In this document: positions 51,778-62,357 of the stretch, in pieces
How positions within the stretch are numbered: the first letter of the stretch is position 1
Layout: each line of letters starts with the position of its first letter
Assembly (NCBI RefSeq): GCF_003255815.1
Contig: NC_037669.1
Location: forward strand, 52,130,093-52,194,092
Source of the DNA: Theropithecus gelada
Taxonomy: Eukaryota; Chordata; Mammalia; Primates; Cercopithecidae
Reading direction: 5' to 3'
Length of the DNA: 64,000 nt
The notes under the pieces: model-generated
What the model saw: the letters and a program-made list of their open reading frames with translations, nothing else
Told to the model about the DNA's origin: nothing
The model's database searches: none
Program-made: the position numbers and the translations under genes

Positions 51778-52074
51778 TTTTTTTTTTTTTTTGAAATGGA
51801 GTCTTGTTCTGTTGCCCAGGCTGTAGTGCAATGGCGCAGTCTCAACTGACTACAACCTCTGCCTCCTGGGTTCAAGTGATTCTCCTGCCTCAGCTTCCCA
51901 AGTAGCTGGGATTACAGGTGCCCACCACAATGCTCAGCTAATTTTTGTATTTTTAGTAGAGACGGGGTTTCACCACGTTGGCCAGGCTGGTCTGGAACGC
52001 CTGACCTCAAGTGATCCACCCACCTTGACCTCCCAAAGTGCTGGGATTGCAGGCATGAGCCACCACTCCCGGCC
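51778..52074 (-). mobile_element. Alu (AluS-like), antisense
   Basis: Poly-T, 'gaaatggagtcttgttctgttgcccagg', 5' end 'gagccaccactcccggcc'. Confidence 0.92.
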
Positions 52075-52083
52075 TAAAAACAT

Positions 52084-52391
52084 CATTATTATTATTATTA
52101 TTATTATTTTTTGAGACAGAGTCTTGCACTTTCGCCCAGGCTGGAGTGCAGTGACACGATCTTGGCTCACTGCAAGCTCCACCTCCCGGATTCACACCAT
52201 TCTCCAGCCTCAGCCTCTCAAGTAGCTGGGACTACAGGCGCCTGCCGCCACGCCTGGCTAATTTTTTGTTTTTAGTAGAGACGGGATTTCACTGTGTTAG
52301 TCAGGATGGTCTCGATCTCCTGACCTTGTGATCTGCCTGCCTTGGCCTCCCAAAGTGCTGGGATTACAGGCGTGAGCCATCACGCCCAGCC
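52084..52391 (-). mobile_element. AluY-like, antisense
   Basis: A (TTA)n tail (52085-52112), 'gcaagctccacctcccggattcacacc', 5' end 'gagccatcacgcccagcc'. Confidence 0.92.
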
Positions 52392-52408
52392 TAATAAATT
52401 TATAAACC

Positions 52409-52706
52409 TTTTTTTTTTTTTATTGAGACAGAGTCTTGCTCTGTCTTCCAGGCTGGAGTCTGCAGTGGCGCGATCTCGGCTCACTGCAACCTCTGCCTCC
52501 CAGGTTCAAGGGATTCTCCTATCTCAGCCTCCCAAGTAGCTGGGATTACAGATGTGTTCCACTACGCCCGGCTAATTTTGTATTTTTAGTAGAGATGGGG
52601 TTTCATCATGTTGGCTAGGTTGGCCTCGAACTCCTGACCTTACATGATCTAACCGCCTCGGCCTTCCAAAGTGTTGGGATTACAGGCGTGAGCCACGGCC
52701 CCTGGC
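52409..52706 (-). mobile_element. Alu (AluS-like), antisense
   Basis: Poly-T with one A, 'gagacagagtcttgctctgtcttccagg', 5' end 'gagccacggcccctggc'. Confidence 0.92.
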
Positions 52707-52998
52707 TTTTTTTTTCCGAAACAGGGTCTCCCTCCGTTGCCCAGGCTGGAGTACAGTGGTAAGATCTTGGCTTACTGCAACCTTTGCCTCCCGGTTTCAA
52801 GCAATTCTCCCGCCTTAGCCTCCTGAGTAGCTGGGATTACAGGTACATGCCACCACAGCCCAGCTAACTTTTGTATTTTTAGTAGAGACAGGATTTCGTC
52901 ATACTGCCCAGGCTGGTCTTGAACTCGAGCTCATGCAATTCACCCTACCTTGGCTTCCCAAAGTGCTGGGATTACAGGTGTGAGCCATGGCGCCTGTC
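52707..52998 (-). mobile_element. Alu (AluS-like), antisense
   Basis: Abuts the previous one. 'ccgaaacagggtctccctccgttgccc', 5' end 'gagccatggcgcctgtc'. Confidence 0.92.
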
Positions 52999-53280
52999 TT
53001 AGTAGAAAGTCTTAAAGAAGCATTAAACATATACTAGCACCTGAGACTTTTTCCTTATCATATCAGTTTTAGTTTGTATCTTGTACATATATCCCTTATA
53101 ATCATTTTGTAAACCATGAGTAGTATATATCCCTTGCTTTGGGAAACACTATGGTGCTATACTATTTTATTAATGTTGTGCAGCCACCTGGAATGTCTCA
53201 AGACCTAGCACAGGTTTTACCATTCACCTCCTCCACAGGGGAGAGAATATACTTAAAGGGGCTAAGTTTGAAAATGTAGG

Positions 53281-53395
53281 CTATTTCCTTCCCTTCTCTC
53301 TTCCTCCTTCCCTTCCCTCTTCCTCCTTCCCTTCCTCCTTCCCTCTGTCTGCCCTTCCTCCAACCGCTTTCCTCCCTTCCTCCTTCCCTGGCACT
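53281..53395. repeat. Polypyrimidine low-complexity tract
   Basis: More than 100 bp almost entirely C and T on the + strand (CCTTCC/CTCTTCC units). Confidence 0.93.
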
Positions 53396-53625
53396 CTCAA
53401 GAAAAGAAAAGGCCATTGTGTCGATGATAGTTAGAAATTGCTAGAAAGGGTCACATAATTATGGATTCTTGTGTCTGGTGCACAGTTGTTATCCAGGGAT
53501 TTCTCTCCATATTGGCCTTCTGGAGATTTCCTTCACTTCTTTCCTAAGCTGGATGTCCCATTTCCTATATCCTAAGTCTTTCTCTTGCTATATTCCTGTA
53601 ACAAATTCCTTGAGAAAGGAATTAC

Positions 53626-53928
53626 GGGCCGGGCGTGGTGGCTCAAGCCTGTAATCCCAGCATTTTGGGAGACCGAGGCGGGCGGATCACCTGAGATCAG
53701 GAGTTCGAGACCAGCCTGGCCAACATGGCAAAACCCTGTCTCTACTAAAAATACAAAAAAAAAAAAATTAGCCAGGTGTGGTGGTGTGTGCTTGTAGTCC
53801 CAGCTACGCGGGAGGCTGAGGCAGGAGAATCTCTTGAACCTGGGAGGCGGAGGCTGCAGTGAACCAAGGTCACATCACTGCACTTCAGCATGGGTAATAG
53901 AGCAAGACTTGTCTCAAAAAAGAAAAAA
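53626..53928 (+). mobile_element. Alu (AluS-like), sense
   Basis: 'gggccgggcgtggtggctcaagcc', 14-A middle linker, tail 'aaaaaagaaaaaaaa'. TSD AAAGGAATTA/AAAGGAATCA. Confidence 0.93.
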
Positions 53929-54108
53929 AAGGAATCATGGAGTTTCAAATTTTTGTAATCATGAATGTCAAAATCTCTCTGGTTCTGTCCCTCACTGATA
54001 GTTTTGCTGATTATTGTAAATTGCAGATAGTTTCCTTCAGAATCTAGGAGGCTTTGCTCCATTATGTCTTCTAGTGTTGTTGAAGAGTTTGAAGTAATTC
54101 TGATTCCT

Positions 54109-54413
54109 GTTTTTTTTTTTTCTTTTTTTTGAGACAGAATTTTCACTCTTGTCACCCTGGCTGGAATGCAATGGCACAATCTTGGCTCACTACAACCTCC
54201 GCCTTCTAGGTTCAAGGGATTCTCATGCCTCAGCCTCCCAAGTAGCTGAGATTACAGGTGCCCGCCACCACACCTGGCTAATTTTTGTATTTTTTAGTAG
54301 AGACAGGGTTTTGCCATGTTGGCCAGGCTGGTCTTGAACTCCTGACCTCACGATCCGCCTGCCTTGGCTTCCCAAAGTGCTGGGATTACAGGCATGAGCC
54401 ACTGCACCTTGCC
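54109..54413 (-). mobile_element. Alu (AluS-like), antisense
   Basis: Poly-T, 'gagacagaattttcactcttgtcaccctggctgg', 5' end 'gagccactgcaccttgcc'. Confidence 0.92.
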
Positions 54414-54939
54414 AAAATTAAATAATTTATCAAACATTTAAATTTGAAGGAGACTATTGTGATACAGTATTTGGATTGAGAATGTAATTGTGTAAAAGTA
54501 CACGTGTATGTGGAAAAGGATTAGGGCCACAGCCCCAAAGTCACCATTACTAAATAGAAAAAGGTCCATTTTGTACAGCTGTACCTCTGCAGAGATGTAG
54601 CTCAGCTAGCAGGAAAACTTCCTACATATGAATTAGAAGGATCCCCATCCTTCATGCTTATGCTGTCTGTGTACCAGACACATGGCTTAGCAAGTGAAGC
54701 ATGGGCTGAATTTCCACCCTCTCTCATCTCCTGTGGTGGGTGTTCTTGTGTGGGATAGAAGCTGTAACAGTGTTGTTTACTCTGTGTTAGGCCCAATGCT
54801 AAGTGCTTTACACTATTGAACAATTTAATAACTTAATTAGATAAATACTATTATCTTTGTTTTATGGTTCTTCTGCTCAGACGTCTTCTGAACTTCATAA
54901 TTCTGTATCTAACTGCCTATGTCATTTATTTTCTATATC
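54414..54939 (+). other. Intron with a MIR scrap
   Basis: Mostly single-copy-like. The part 54775-54880 ('tgttaggcccaatgctaagtgctttacac', 'taaatactattatctttgtttta') is a sense MIR fragment. Confidence 0.6.
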
Positions 54940-55088
54940 GTGAGCCACCACGCCTGGTCAATTTTTAAATTTTTTTGTAGATACAGGGTTTTGCCATGTT
55001 GCTCAGACTGGTTTCAAACTCCTGGGTTCATCTGCCCACCTTGACCTCCCAAAGTGCTGGCGTTACAGGCATGAGTCACTGTGCCTGG
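54940..55088 (-). mobile_element. Alu left half plus linker, antisense
   Basis: Starts 'gtgagccaccacgcctggtcaattttt' (5' end of the right monomer) and runs through the left monomer to 'gagtcactgtgcctgg'. Confidence 0.85.
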
Positions 55089-55108
55089 AACAGTCCTTTT
55101 AAGATTAA

Positions 55109-55326
55109 AGCCTAGCCAACACAGTGAAACCCCATCTCTACCAAAAAAATACAAAAATTAGTCGGATGTGGTGGCACATGCCTGTAGTCCCAGCTACTCG
55201 GGAGGCTGAGGTGGGAGAATCACTTGAACCCAGGAAGCAGAGGTTGCAGTGAGCAGAGATCGTGCCACTGCACTCTCCCTGGGTGACAAAGTGAGACTCC
55301 GTCTCAAAAAAAAAAAAAAAAAAAAA
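55109..55326 (+). mobile_element. 5'-truncated Alu, sense
   Basis: Begins 'gcctagccaacacagtgaaacccc' and ends in a 22-A tail. Confidence 0.9.
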
Positions 55327-55334
55327 TCTAAGGT

Positions 55335-55835
55335 AGATTGTGCCTTTCCTCTGCTCAAGACCTTTCAGTGGCTTCCCACTTCACTCAGTAAAAGGCAAAG
55401 TCCTTATAATAACCTACAAGGCATTATGTTATCCACATTGTCCCTGCTCCCTGATGTTGTACTCACTTAACTCTATGATCTTTTTACCATACCTTATACA
55501 AAGGATTTTCACTAGCTGTTCTTTCTGCCTGGAATGTTGTTCTCTCAGTTATCTGCAAGTCAGACTCACTGATTTCCAAGTCTCAGCTGTTACCTCTTCG
55601 TTGAGACCTACTATGACCTCACTTTATAAACTGCAGTCTGGCTCCCTTTCCCCAGCACTTATCACCCACTATCATAGAATTTACTGTGCATGCCTCCACC
55701 AGAAGATAGGCTTCTGTTATGATCATGGATCCTTGTCTTTTGTTCCCTGAGGTAGCCCAAGCATCTTGAACAGTGCCTGGTACATAGTAGGCACTCAGTA
55801 ATGTTTATTGCCTGAATAAGTGACGAAAATTGGTA
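55335..55835 (+). mobile_element. L2 LINE 3' region
   Basis: Unusually long and readable sense L2: 'ctgctcaagacctttcagtggcttcccact', 'caaagtccttataataacctacaaggc', 'ttctgcctggaatgttgttc', 'ctcagctgttacctcttcgttgagacc', 'gaacagtgcctggtacatagtaggcactcagtaa'. The frame at 55340-55750 is L2-derived. Confidence 0.9.
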
Positions 55836-56052
55836 TATGGGAAAGGTAAGCAATTTGGTGAAAGGCCAGGCCATACAACTAATAAAAGGTGGAGGTAGAT
55901 TTTGAACTGATATTTATGTATTGTGCCTGTGATATTAGAAGATGATATCCAAAAAAATGTGTTAGGATTAGTAAAATTATGAGTAACTTCCCCTTTATCC
56001 TCCTTCCCAAATTTGTTTTTTGGGTTTTTTTTAATAAATAAAAATATAATTA

Positions 56053-56349
56053 GGCCAGGTGCAGTGGCTTATACCTATAATCCTAGCACCTTGGGGAGGC
56101 TGAGGTGGGAGGGTCACTTGGGGCCAGAAGTTCAACACCAGCCTGGGCAAGATAGCGAGACTTCGTCTCTACAGAAAATAAAAAATTAGCTGGACTCGGT
56201 GGTGTGCACCTGTAGTCCTAGCTAATTAGGAAGCTGAGGCAGGAGGATTGCTTGAATGTGGATCAAGGCTGCAGTGAGCCATGATCATGTCACTGCACTC
56301 CAACCTGGTTGACGGAGCCAGACTGGTCATGCCTTAAAAAAATAAATAA
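56053..56349 (+). mobile_element. AluJ-like, sense, with TSD
   Basis: 'ggccaggtgcagtggcttatacctataatcctagc'. TSD AAATATAATTAG (56042-56053) against AAGTATAATTAG (56350-56361). Confidence 0.92.
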
Positions 56350-56499
56350 AAGTATAATTAGAAACAGATTATCAGAGTAGAGGAAAGAGCCAGATACTAG
56401 GAAGCCAGAGTAGGCTGCCACAAGGTTGAAATCTGGCACCTCATCTTAGGAACCGCCTCTCCCACAAATGCACTGATCTTAACATATGTGATGGTGTGA

Positions 56500-56705
56500 T
56501 GAAACCCTGGTGAGATTTGTGAATATTCTGAATACCATGTAACCTTGGACATTTTTACTTAACCTTTATGGTCCATAGATTCCTCACTCTAAAATGGTAA
56601 TTTCTCTTATAGGGGGTTGTTGGAGGATTAAAAGGGATATTGTATGTAAAGAACATACATAATAAGCATTCAGTATTAGCTAATACATTAGCTAATATCA
56701 TTATT
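56500..56705 (+). mobile_element. MIR element
   Basis: 'aaccttggacatttttacttaacctttatggtccatag', 'ctctaaaatggtaatttctcttatagggggttgttgg', 'aataagcattcagtattagct' in sense MIR order. Confidence 0.78.
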
Positions 56706-57073
56706 GTTGCTGCTGCTCAGTTGATAAGGAGTTTTAAGAAATTTATTTTTTGGTGGATATATCTTGTTGCCTAGTGAATTTTAGCGGGTACCAAAAGAGA
56801 GCAAACACGTATTGTTTTTGTTCAGATAGCCAAACAAGCTTTGTCGCATATTTGTGTTTTTTCATGGACACTTACTTGTGGTTCTAATTTTATATTACAT
56901 CTTAAACAATAGCCACCTTATTTACATAAATTTTAATACTTAACATGTGGATTCTACAACTACCATTGTTTCATTGGTTTTGCATTTTTGGTTGACTTCT
57001 GTGGGTCAGTTGATTTAAAATGATCCATAGGAATTATGATATAACTGTCATGATATTTAAAAATTAGTGAACT
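56706..57073. other. Intron, no gene recognised
   Basis: AT-rich single-copy-like DNA. Confidence 0.5.
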
Positions 57074-57366
57074 GGCTGGGTGTGGTAGCTCATGCCTGTA
57101 ATCCCAGCTGAGGATGAGCTGGTGGATCACTTGAGGTCAGAAGTTTGAGACCAGCCTGGCCAACATGGTAAGACCCCATCTCTACAAAATGTACAAAAGT
57201 AAGTCAGCATGGTGGCCCACACCTGTAGTCCCAGCTACCTGGGAGGCTGAAGTGGGAGGACCACTTGAACCCGGGAAGCAGAGGTTGCAGTTAGCCAAGA
57301 TTGCACCACTGCCCTCCAGCCTGGCTAACAGAGACCCTGCCCCCGCCTCGTCCCCCCCCAAAAAAA
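57074..57366 (+). mobile_element. Alu (AluJ/S-like), sense
   Basis: 'ggctgggtgtggtagctcatgcc'. The 3' end is C-rich ('ccctgcccccgcctcgtccc') before a short A tail. Confidence 0.9.
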
Positions 57367-57599
57367 TTGTCTCAGGTTCATCATACTTATGTGAATAGAA
57401 GTTACTGCCAGTATATCCATTAAAGTATCTTCTACTTTAAAGTAGAAATTTGAATGATAAATAAGGTCACAAAATAACTTACAGCACCTGAGAAAAGAAT
57501 GACAGTATAATATACTGAAATTTTTTTCTTATTAACATGGTAATGAAATACATGAAAACTAGTAGAGTTATGTGAATTAGGAAAAATGACTTTTTGAAA

Positions 57600-57929
57600 A
57601 CTTTTTTGTGTAGAGTAGGAGTCTCACTGTGTTGTCCAGGCTGGTATTGAATTCCTGGACTCAAGTGATCTTCCAGCTTCAGCCTCCCAAGTAGTTGGGG
57701 CTACCAGTGTATGCCACCACACCCGGCTAGTTTTTAGATTTTGTAGAGATGAGGTCTCACTATTGTCCAGACCGGTCTCAAACTCCTGGGCCTAAGCAAT
57801 CTTCCTACCTCGGTCTCCCAAAGTGCAGGGATTAGCCCAGGCTGGTCTCAAACTCTTGGGCCTAAGCCATCTTCCTACCTCAGTCTCCCAAAGTGCAGGG
57901 ATTACAGGCATCAATTACCGCACCTGGCC
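57600..57929 (-). mobile_element. AluJ-like with an internal 70-bp tandem duplication, antisense
   Basis: 'tagagtaggagtctcactgtgttgtccaggctgg' to 'accgcacctggcc'. The left-monomer part 57766-57834 is repeated at 57836-57904. Confidence 0.88.
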
Positions 57930-57989
57930 AGGCCGTAAGCCCATTTTTTAACTTGAATATAGAAATAGTTTTACACTCTAACTTTTTAA

Positions 57990-58263
57990 TTTTTGAGACG
58001 GAGTTTTACTCTTGCCCAGGCTGGATTGCGGTGGCTCACTACAACCTTTGCTTCCCAGGTTCAAGCGATTCTCCTGCCTCAGCCTCCCAAGTAGCTGGGA
58101 TTACAGGCACGTACCATCACACCCGGATAATTTTTGTATTGTTAGTAGAGACGGGGTTTTGCCATGTTGGCCAGGCCGGTCTCAACCTCCTGACCTCAGG
58201 TGATCCACCTACCTTGGCCTCCCAAAGTGCTAGGATTATAGGCGTGAGCCACTGTGCCTGGCC
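57990..58263 (-). mobile_element. Alu (AluS-like), antisense, with 17-bp TSD
   Basis: 'tttttgagacggagttttactcttgcccaggctgg'. TSD ACACTCTAACTTTTTAA (57973-57989) against ACACTCTAACTTTCTAA (58264-58280). Confidence 0.94.
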
Positions 58264-58280
58264 ACACTCTAACTTTCTAA

Positions 58281-59054
58281 AAGGAATATTCATATAGGGA
58301 ATAAATGCAGTTGAAAGATTATAGAAAGATACAACTTTGAAGAGTTTAAACCATAACAATCATGAATTGCTTGATTAAAGCAAATATATCCTCAAAGTCC
58401 AGGTGGCAGAATGATGCATGAAGCCAATAAAAGGCAATTTTTTTTGGTGAACCTAGGGAACCTACCACCCTCAGAAATAATGTCGACCAGAAAAAATAAT
58501 TTTAGAGAAGTTTATATAAATTCATGATTGATAGATACAAAGTAGGTGACTACAGAAAGCTAAGATACCTGGCAATTATGAGTCATTCCTTTTTTTTTTT
58601 TCTATCCTAAAATGTCACCTGGTACCTTTCAGAGACTGATTTTGGGGTTAGGCCCATGTAGTAATCTTTTAATGGAATAGTAGCCAAAGTAGAGGAAGGC
58701 AAAACAGAGTAGAATCTAGGCCTTTTGATTTTTGAAGCATTCTGTGATGGTTGGTGGGGGTGACCAGGGGAAGTCAGGAATCCAGAGGGAAGTAGCCTGG
58801 AACCAGGTAAACCTAAATTCTGTAATAGACTAGAATAATTTGTATTAAGTAAGTTGTAGGCTTCTGAAATAATGTATATGATTTAGATATCATGGTAAAT
58901 TATGAATACACTGTGGCTTCTCTGGCATGTAAAAGGTAAATGTTTTGCCTATAGAATACAAATTCCCAGACTGTCTTACCAAATAAATGTTTAAAGCCTG
59001 GGAACTTTTGTGGTAATAAAAGTTTTTACTACTATTTTGTATATATAAAAATAA
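58281..59054. other. Repeat-poor intron segment
   Basis: About 770 bp without recognised repeats or gene signals. Confidence 0.55.
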
Positions 59055-59351
59055 TTTTGTTTTTGTTTTTTGAAGACAGAGTCTCGTTGTCACCCAGGCT
59101 GGAGTGCAATGGCATAGTTTTGGCTGACTGTAACCTCTGCCTCCTGGGTTCAAGCGATTCTCCTGCCTCAGCCTCCTGAGTAGGTGGGAATATAGGCGTG
59201 CAGCACCACCCCTGGCAAATTTTTACATTTTTAGTAGAGATGGAGTTTCTCCATGTTGGTCAGGCTGATCTCGAACTCCTGACCTCAGATAATCTGCCTG
59301 CCTCAGCCTCCCAAAGTGCTGAGATTACAGGCATGAGCCACCTTGCCCGGC
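59055..59351 (-). mobile_element. Alu (AluS-like), antisense
   Basis: 'tttttgttttttgaagacagagtctcgttgtcaccc', 5' end 'gagccaccttgcccggc'. Confidence 0.91.
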
Positions 59352-59512
59352 GAAGAGAGTTATCTTTTTTTTTTTTTTTTTTTTAAAAAGATACATTTTT
59401 ATCATTGAGCAGAAATGTGATTTTACAATTAGTTTCCATATAAACTTTTTGTTACCAAAGTATCTTGAAATTACATACTTAACAATATTCTTTTAAACAA
59501 TGCCTTTTTCTT

Positions 59513-59817
59513 TTTCTTTTTTTTTTTTTTTTTGAGACAAGGTCTCGCTCTGTCACTTAGGCTGAAGTGCAGTTATGTGATCGTGGCACACTGCAGCTTT
59601 GACCTCCTGTGCTCAAGCGATCCTCCCACCTCAGCCTCCCAAGTAGCTGGGTCTACAGGTGCATGCTGTGACACTCAGCTAATTTTTGACACTTTTTTGT
59701 ACAGACAGGGTCTTGGTATGTTTCCCAAGCTGGTGTTAAACTCCTGGGCTCAAGTAGTCCTCCCATCTCAGCCTTCCAGAGTCCTGGGATTACAGATGAG
59801 AGCCACTGTGCCCAGCC
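59513..59817 (-). mobile_element. AluJ-like, antisense
   Basis: Poly-T, 'gagacaaggtctcgctctgtcacttaggctg', 'cactgcagctttgacctcctgtgc', 5' end 'gagccactgtgcccagcc'. Confidence 0.9.
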
Positions 59818-59870
59818 CATGAACAGTTAACCTTTTTTTTTTTTTTTTTTTTTTGGTTTGTTTGGTTTAC

Positions 59871-60132
59871 CTTTTTTTTTTTTTGAAACAAAGTTTTGTT
59901 TGTGTTGCCCAAGTTGGAGTGTAATGGCACGATCTTGGCTTACTGCAACCTCTGCCTCCTGAGTAGCTGGGATTACAGGCGCACGCCACCACGCTTGGCT
60001 AATTTTTTGTATTTTTAGTAGAAATAGGGTTTTACCATGTTAGGCTGATCTCGAACTCCTGACCTCAGGTGATCTGCCTGCCTTGGCTTCCCAAAGTGCT
60101 AGGATTACAGGTGTGAGCCACTGCGCCTGGCC
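59871..60132 (-). mobile_element. Alu (AluS-like) with internal deletion, antisense
   Basis: Poly-T, 'gaaacaaagttttgtttgtgttgccc', 'cctctgcctcctgagtagctgg' (about 30 bp deleted), 5' end 'gagccactgcgcctggcc'. Confidence 0.9.
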
Positions 60133-60271
60133 TACTTTTTTTTAATGCTTATCTTTTTCCTGCAGTGTGGTTTACTTTTGATATTTTACTGTGCATGTAG
60201 TACTTGGAAGTATTAAATTGTATTGGTATTGGTGACAGATGACACTGACCTTATTCTTAAATTATGGAAAA

Positions 60272-60275
<4 letters not shown>

Positions 60276-60322
<47 letters not shown>
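60276..60322. repeat. (GT)n microsatellite, about 23 units
   Basis: An uninterrupted GT run of 47 bp at the 3'-tail side of the FRAM fossil. Confidence 0.97.
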
Positions 60323-60324
<2 letters not shown>

Positions 60325-60445
60325 GGGATCTCACTGTGTTGCCTAGGTGGACTTCAATGGCTATTCACAGGTGCAGTCATGCACTACAGCCTCAAACTCC
60401 TGGCCTCAGGAGATTCTGAGTAGCCTCCTGAGTAGCTGGGAATAG
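60323..60445 (-). mobile_element. FRAM (free right Alu monomer) with 7SL-like core
   Basis: On the minus strand it reads '...ggctgtagtgcatgactgcacctgtgaatagccattgaagtccacctaggcaacacag'. The word CCTGTGAATAGCCA belongs to 7SL RNA and to early monomers and is absent from dimeric Alus. Its own A tail seems replaced by the (GT)n tract. Confidence 0.75.
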
Positions 60446-60731
60446 ACATTCTTTCAGTTTCCTGGGAGGTCTTGTTTTTAAACCCGTCCTGCCTTAAATT
60501 GTTCCAATTTTAGTTCTGTGGCTTTGAGTCTGAGGTAATTTTCAGTTTATTGGTATTAGAAACATTCCTGTGTTTGTGTACTGCTGGGTGTGAAATGTGA
60601 AGTTAAATTTTTAAATAGTTAATAGATACTATTAGATTGCTATACTTTTGTGGTTTATACTCTTCACTGTGAGAGTAGATTACTTGAAATGCTTGTGCTA
60701 GATGTTTTGTCTTTTCAAATTTTACAAATCT

Positions 60732-61035
60732 GGCCTGGCACAGTAGCTCACGCCTATAATCCCAGCACTTTGGGAGGCTGAGGTGGGTGGATCACCTGAG
60801 GTCAGGAGTTCAAGACCAGCCTGGGCAACATGGTTAAACCTTATCTCTACTAAAAACACAAAATTAACCAGGCATAGTGGCACATGCCTGTCATCCCAGC
60901 TACTTGGGAGGCTGAGACAGGAGAATCACTTGAACCCAGAAGGCGGAGGTTGCAGTGAGCAGAGATTGCAGCACTGCACTCCAGCCTGGGCAACAGAGTG
61001 AGACTCCGCCTCAAAAAAATAAATAAAAATAAAAT
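60732..61035 (+). mobile_element. Alu (AluS-like), sense, with TSD
   Basis: 'ggcctggcacagtagctcacgcc', (AAAT)n tail. TSD AAATTTTACAAAT at 60717-60729 and 61036-61048. Confidence 0.95.
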
Positions 61036-61198
61036 AAATTTTACAAATTAATATTAAAAATAGTTTTTATATTTGTGTTTCCCTACTTTATATTAAACAT
61101 ATATATTTGCTGGCCTTTCTATTGCTTTTCTATGAATTTAATTTCCTGTTTTTTTCCCAGTGACATTGTTCATCTTTTACTAATTTTTAGGAGCTCCT

Positions 61199-61395
61199 TG
61201 TTTTTGTTTTTTGTTTTTTGTTTTTTTTTGAGTTGGAGTCTTGCTTCGTTGCTCAGGCTAGAGTGCAGTGGCATTATCTCGGCTCACTGCACCTTCTACC
61301 TCCTGGGTTCAAGCAATTCTTCTGACCTCAGGTGATCCACCCACCTCCGCCTCCCAAAGTACTGGGATTACAGGGATGATCCACTGTGGCTGGCC
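61199..61395 (-). mobile_element. Internally deleted Alu, antisense
   Basis: 'gagttggagtcttgcttcgttgctcagg'. 'ggttcaagcaattcttctgac' passes directly into 'ctcaggtgatccacc', losing about 100 bp from the right-monomer end to the left monomer. Confidence 0.9.
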
Positions 61396-61654
61396 AACAT
61401 GTCTCTCTTTTTAAATAATTGATCTTGTCCAACGTGACATATTTCTCCATTCGTAGGAGAATGCATTTGATTTTAGAACTTTTCTGTGCAACTTTGAAAG
61501 GCTTTTCACATGCAGAAACTGATTTTCACATTGGCTTATCTAGTTTTAGTATATGTCTAGGATGTGTGTGTATGTGTGTCTGTGTATACATTTTTTAACA
61601 TGGGGCATTTAGTCAAAGAAACTACAGTATTAAAAGCTAGATCTATGCTTATAT

Positions 61655-62013
61655 ATATATATATTTTAATCCAAAATGTGTTTATTGAGATGGTTTCCCA
61701 CTCATCTTGATTCAGAGTGCCTTTAGTGCTGCTTCCTCCTAAAGGAACATCCTTCTGGAAGCCTTGCTTTTCCTCCTGTAGGCTGGCAGAGGACAGTGGA
61801 GCAGCCAACACACAAAACTACCATTTGTGCATGGCTAAAGACCGTGGTGATTTTATAGCATCGTGGGCATTTCACATCCATGAAGTAGGAATTGGGGCTC
61901 TGCACCAGGCGTTTCTTCTTGTGTTTCCTCTTCTCCTCTTCTGGGGAGGGATGAAGGAGATCCTTTGCGAGAGGCATGTTCTCGTGTGGGTAGGTCGTCA
62001 CTGCCGGAAAAGC
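61655..62013 (-). pseudogene. RPS27: RPS27 processed retrocopy with intact ORF
   Basis: The minus strand carries a complete intronless copy of the 40S ribosomal protein S27 mRNA (eS27, a small zinc-finger protein of the 40S subunit). The coding frame runs from ATG at 61975-61977 to TAA at 61723-61725, 84 codons, the normal length. The four zinc-ligand cysteines (CPRC ... CVGC ... C) are kept. Compared with the human protein as I recall it there are three changes: Gly to Arg in the first CPxC knuckle, Thr to Met after SHAQ, and Thr to Pro in KARLxEG. The 5'UTR (gacgacctacccacacgag) and the 3'UTR with AATAAA (tttatt on +, 61681-61686) are present. The tail has become AT-repetitive. A perfect 15-bp TSD, GATCTATGCTTATAT, lies at 61640-61654 and 62014-62028. 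It is antisense to RAF1 and has no visible promoter. Probably a pseudogene despite the open frame. Confidence 0.95.
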
Positions 62014-62126
62014 GATCTATGCTTATATTTGAAGGTAGTGTCAACGGGGTTTCTGAATATCTCTATTTAGGATTGAAGTATGTTGCTGCTATATGATTTT
62101 TTTAGAAGATGCTTTTTTCCTCCTTG

Positions 62127-62188
62127 TTTTCAGATGTCTGCCTTGAGTTTTCAGATGTCTGCCCTGATTTTTCAGATGTTTGCCTTGA
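62127..62188. repeat. Three tandem copies of a ~21-bp unit
   Basis: TTTTCAGATGTCTGCCTTGA and two variants follow each other, with 1-2 differences per copy. Confidence 0.9.
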
Positions 62189-62357
62189 TAAAGGAATACC
62201 TTAGTAGAATTTTCTGTGATTAACAGGTTAGAGTTGTGCCACTCTTCCCTGAGACAACTTGTAGGGCTCTTGAAGCAGCATTGTCTGTGTACTTCATCTT
62301 GTTCTGCAAATATGACCTATGGTTTGTATGAGTATGTGCCATGAAAATGGTTAGGAA

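Noticed and set aside
59360..59393. Palindrome-like 'tatctttt...aaaagata' around a poly-T
   Set aside because: Most of the pairing is T-run against a short A-run, which arises easily by chance at a SINE tail.
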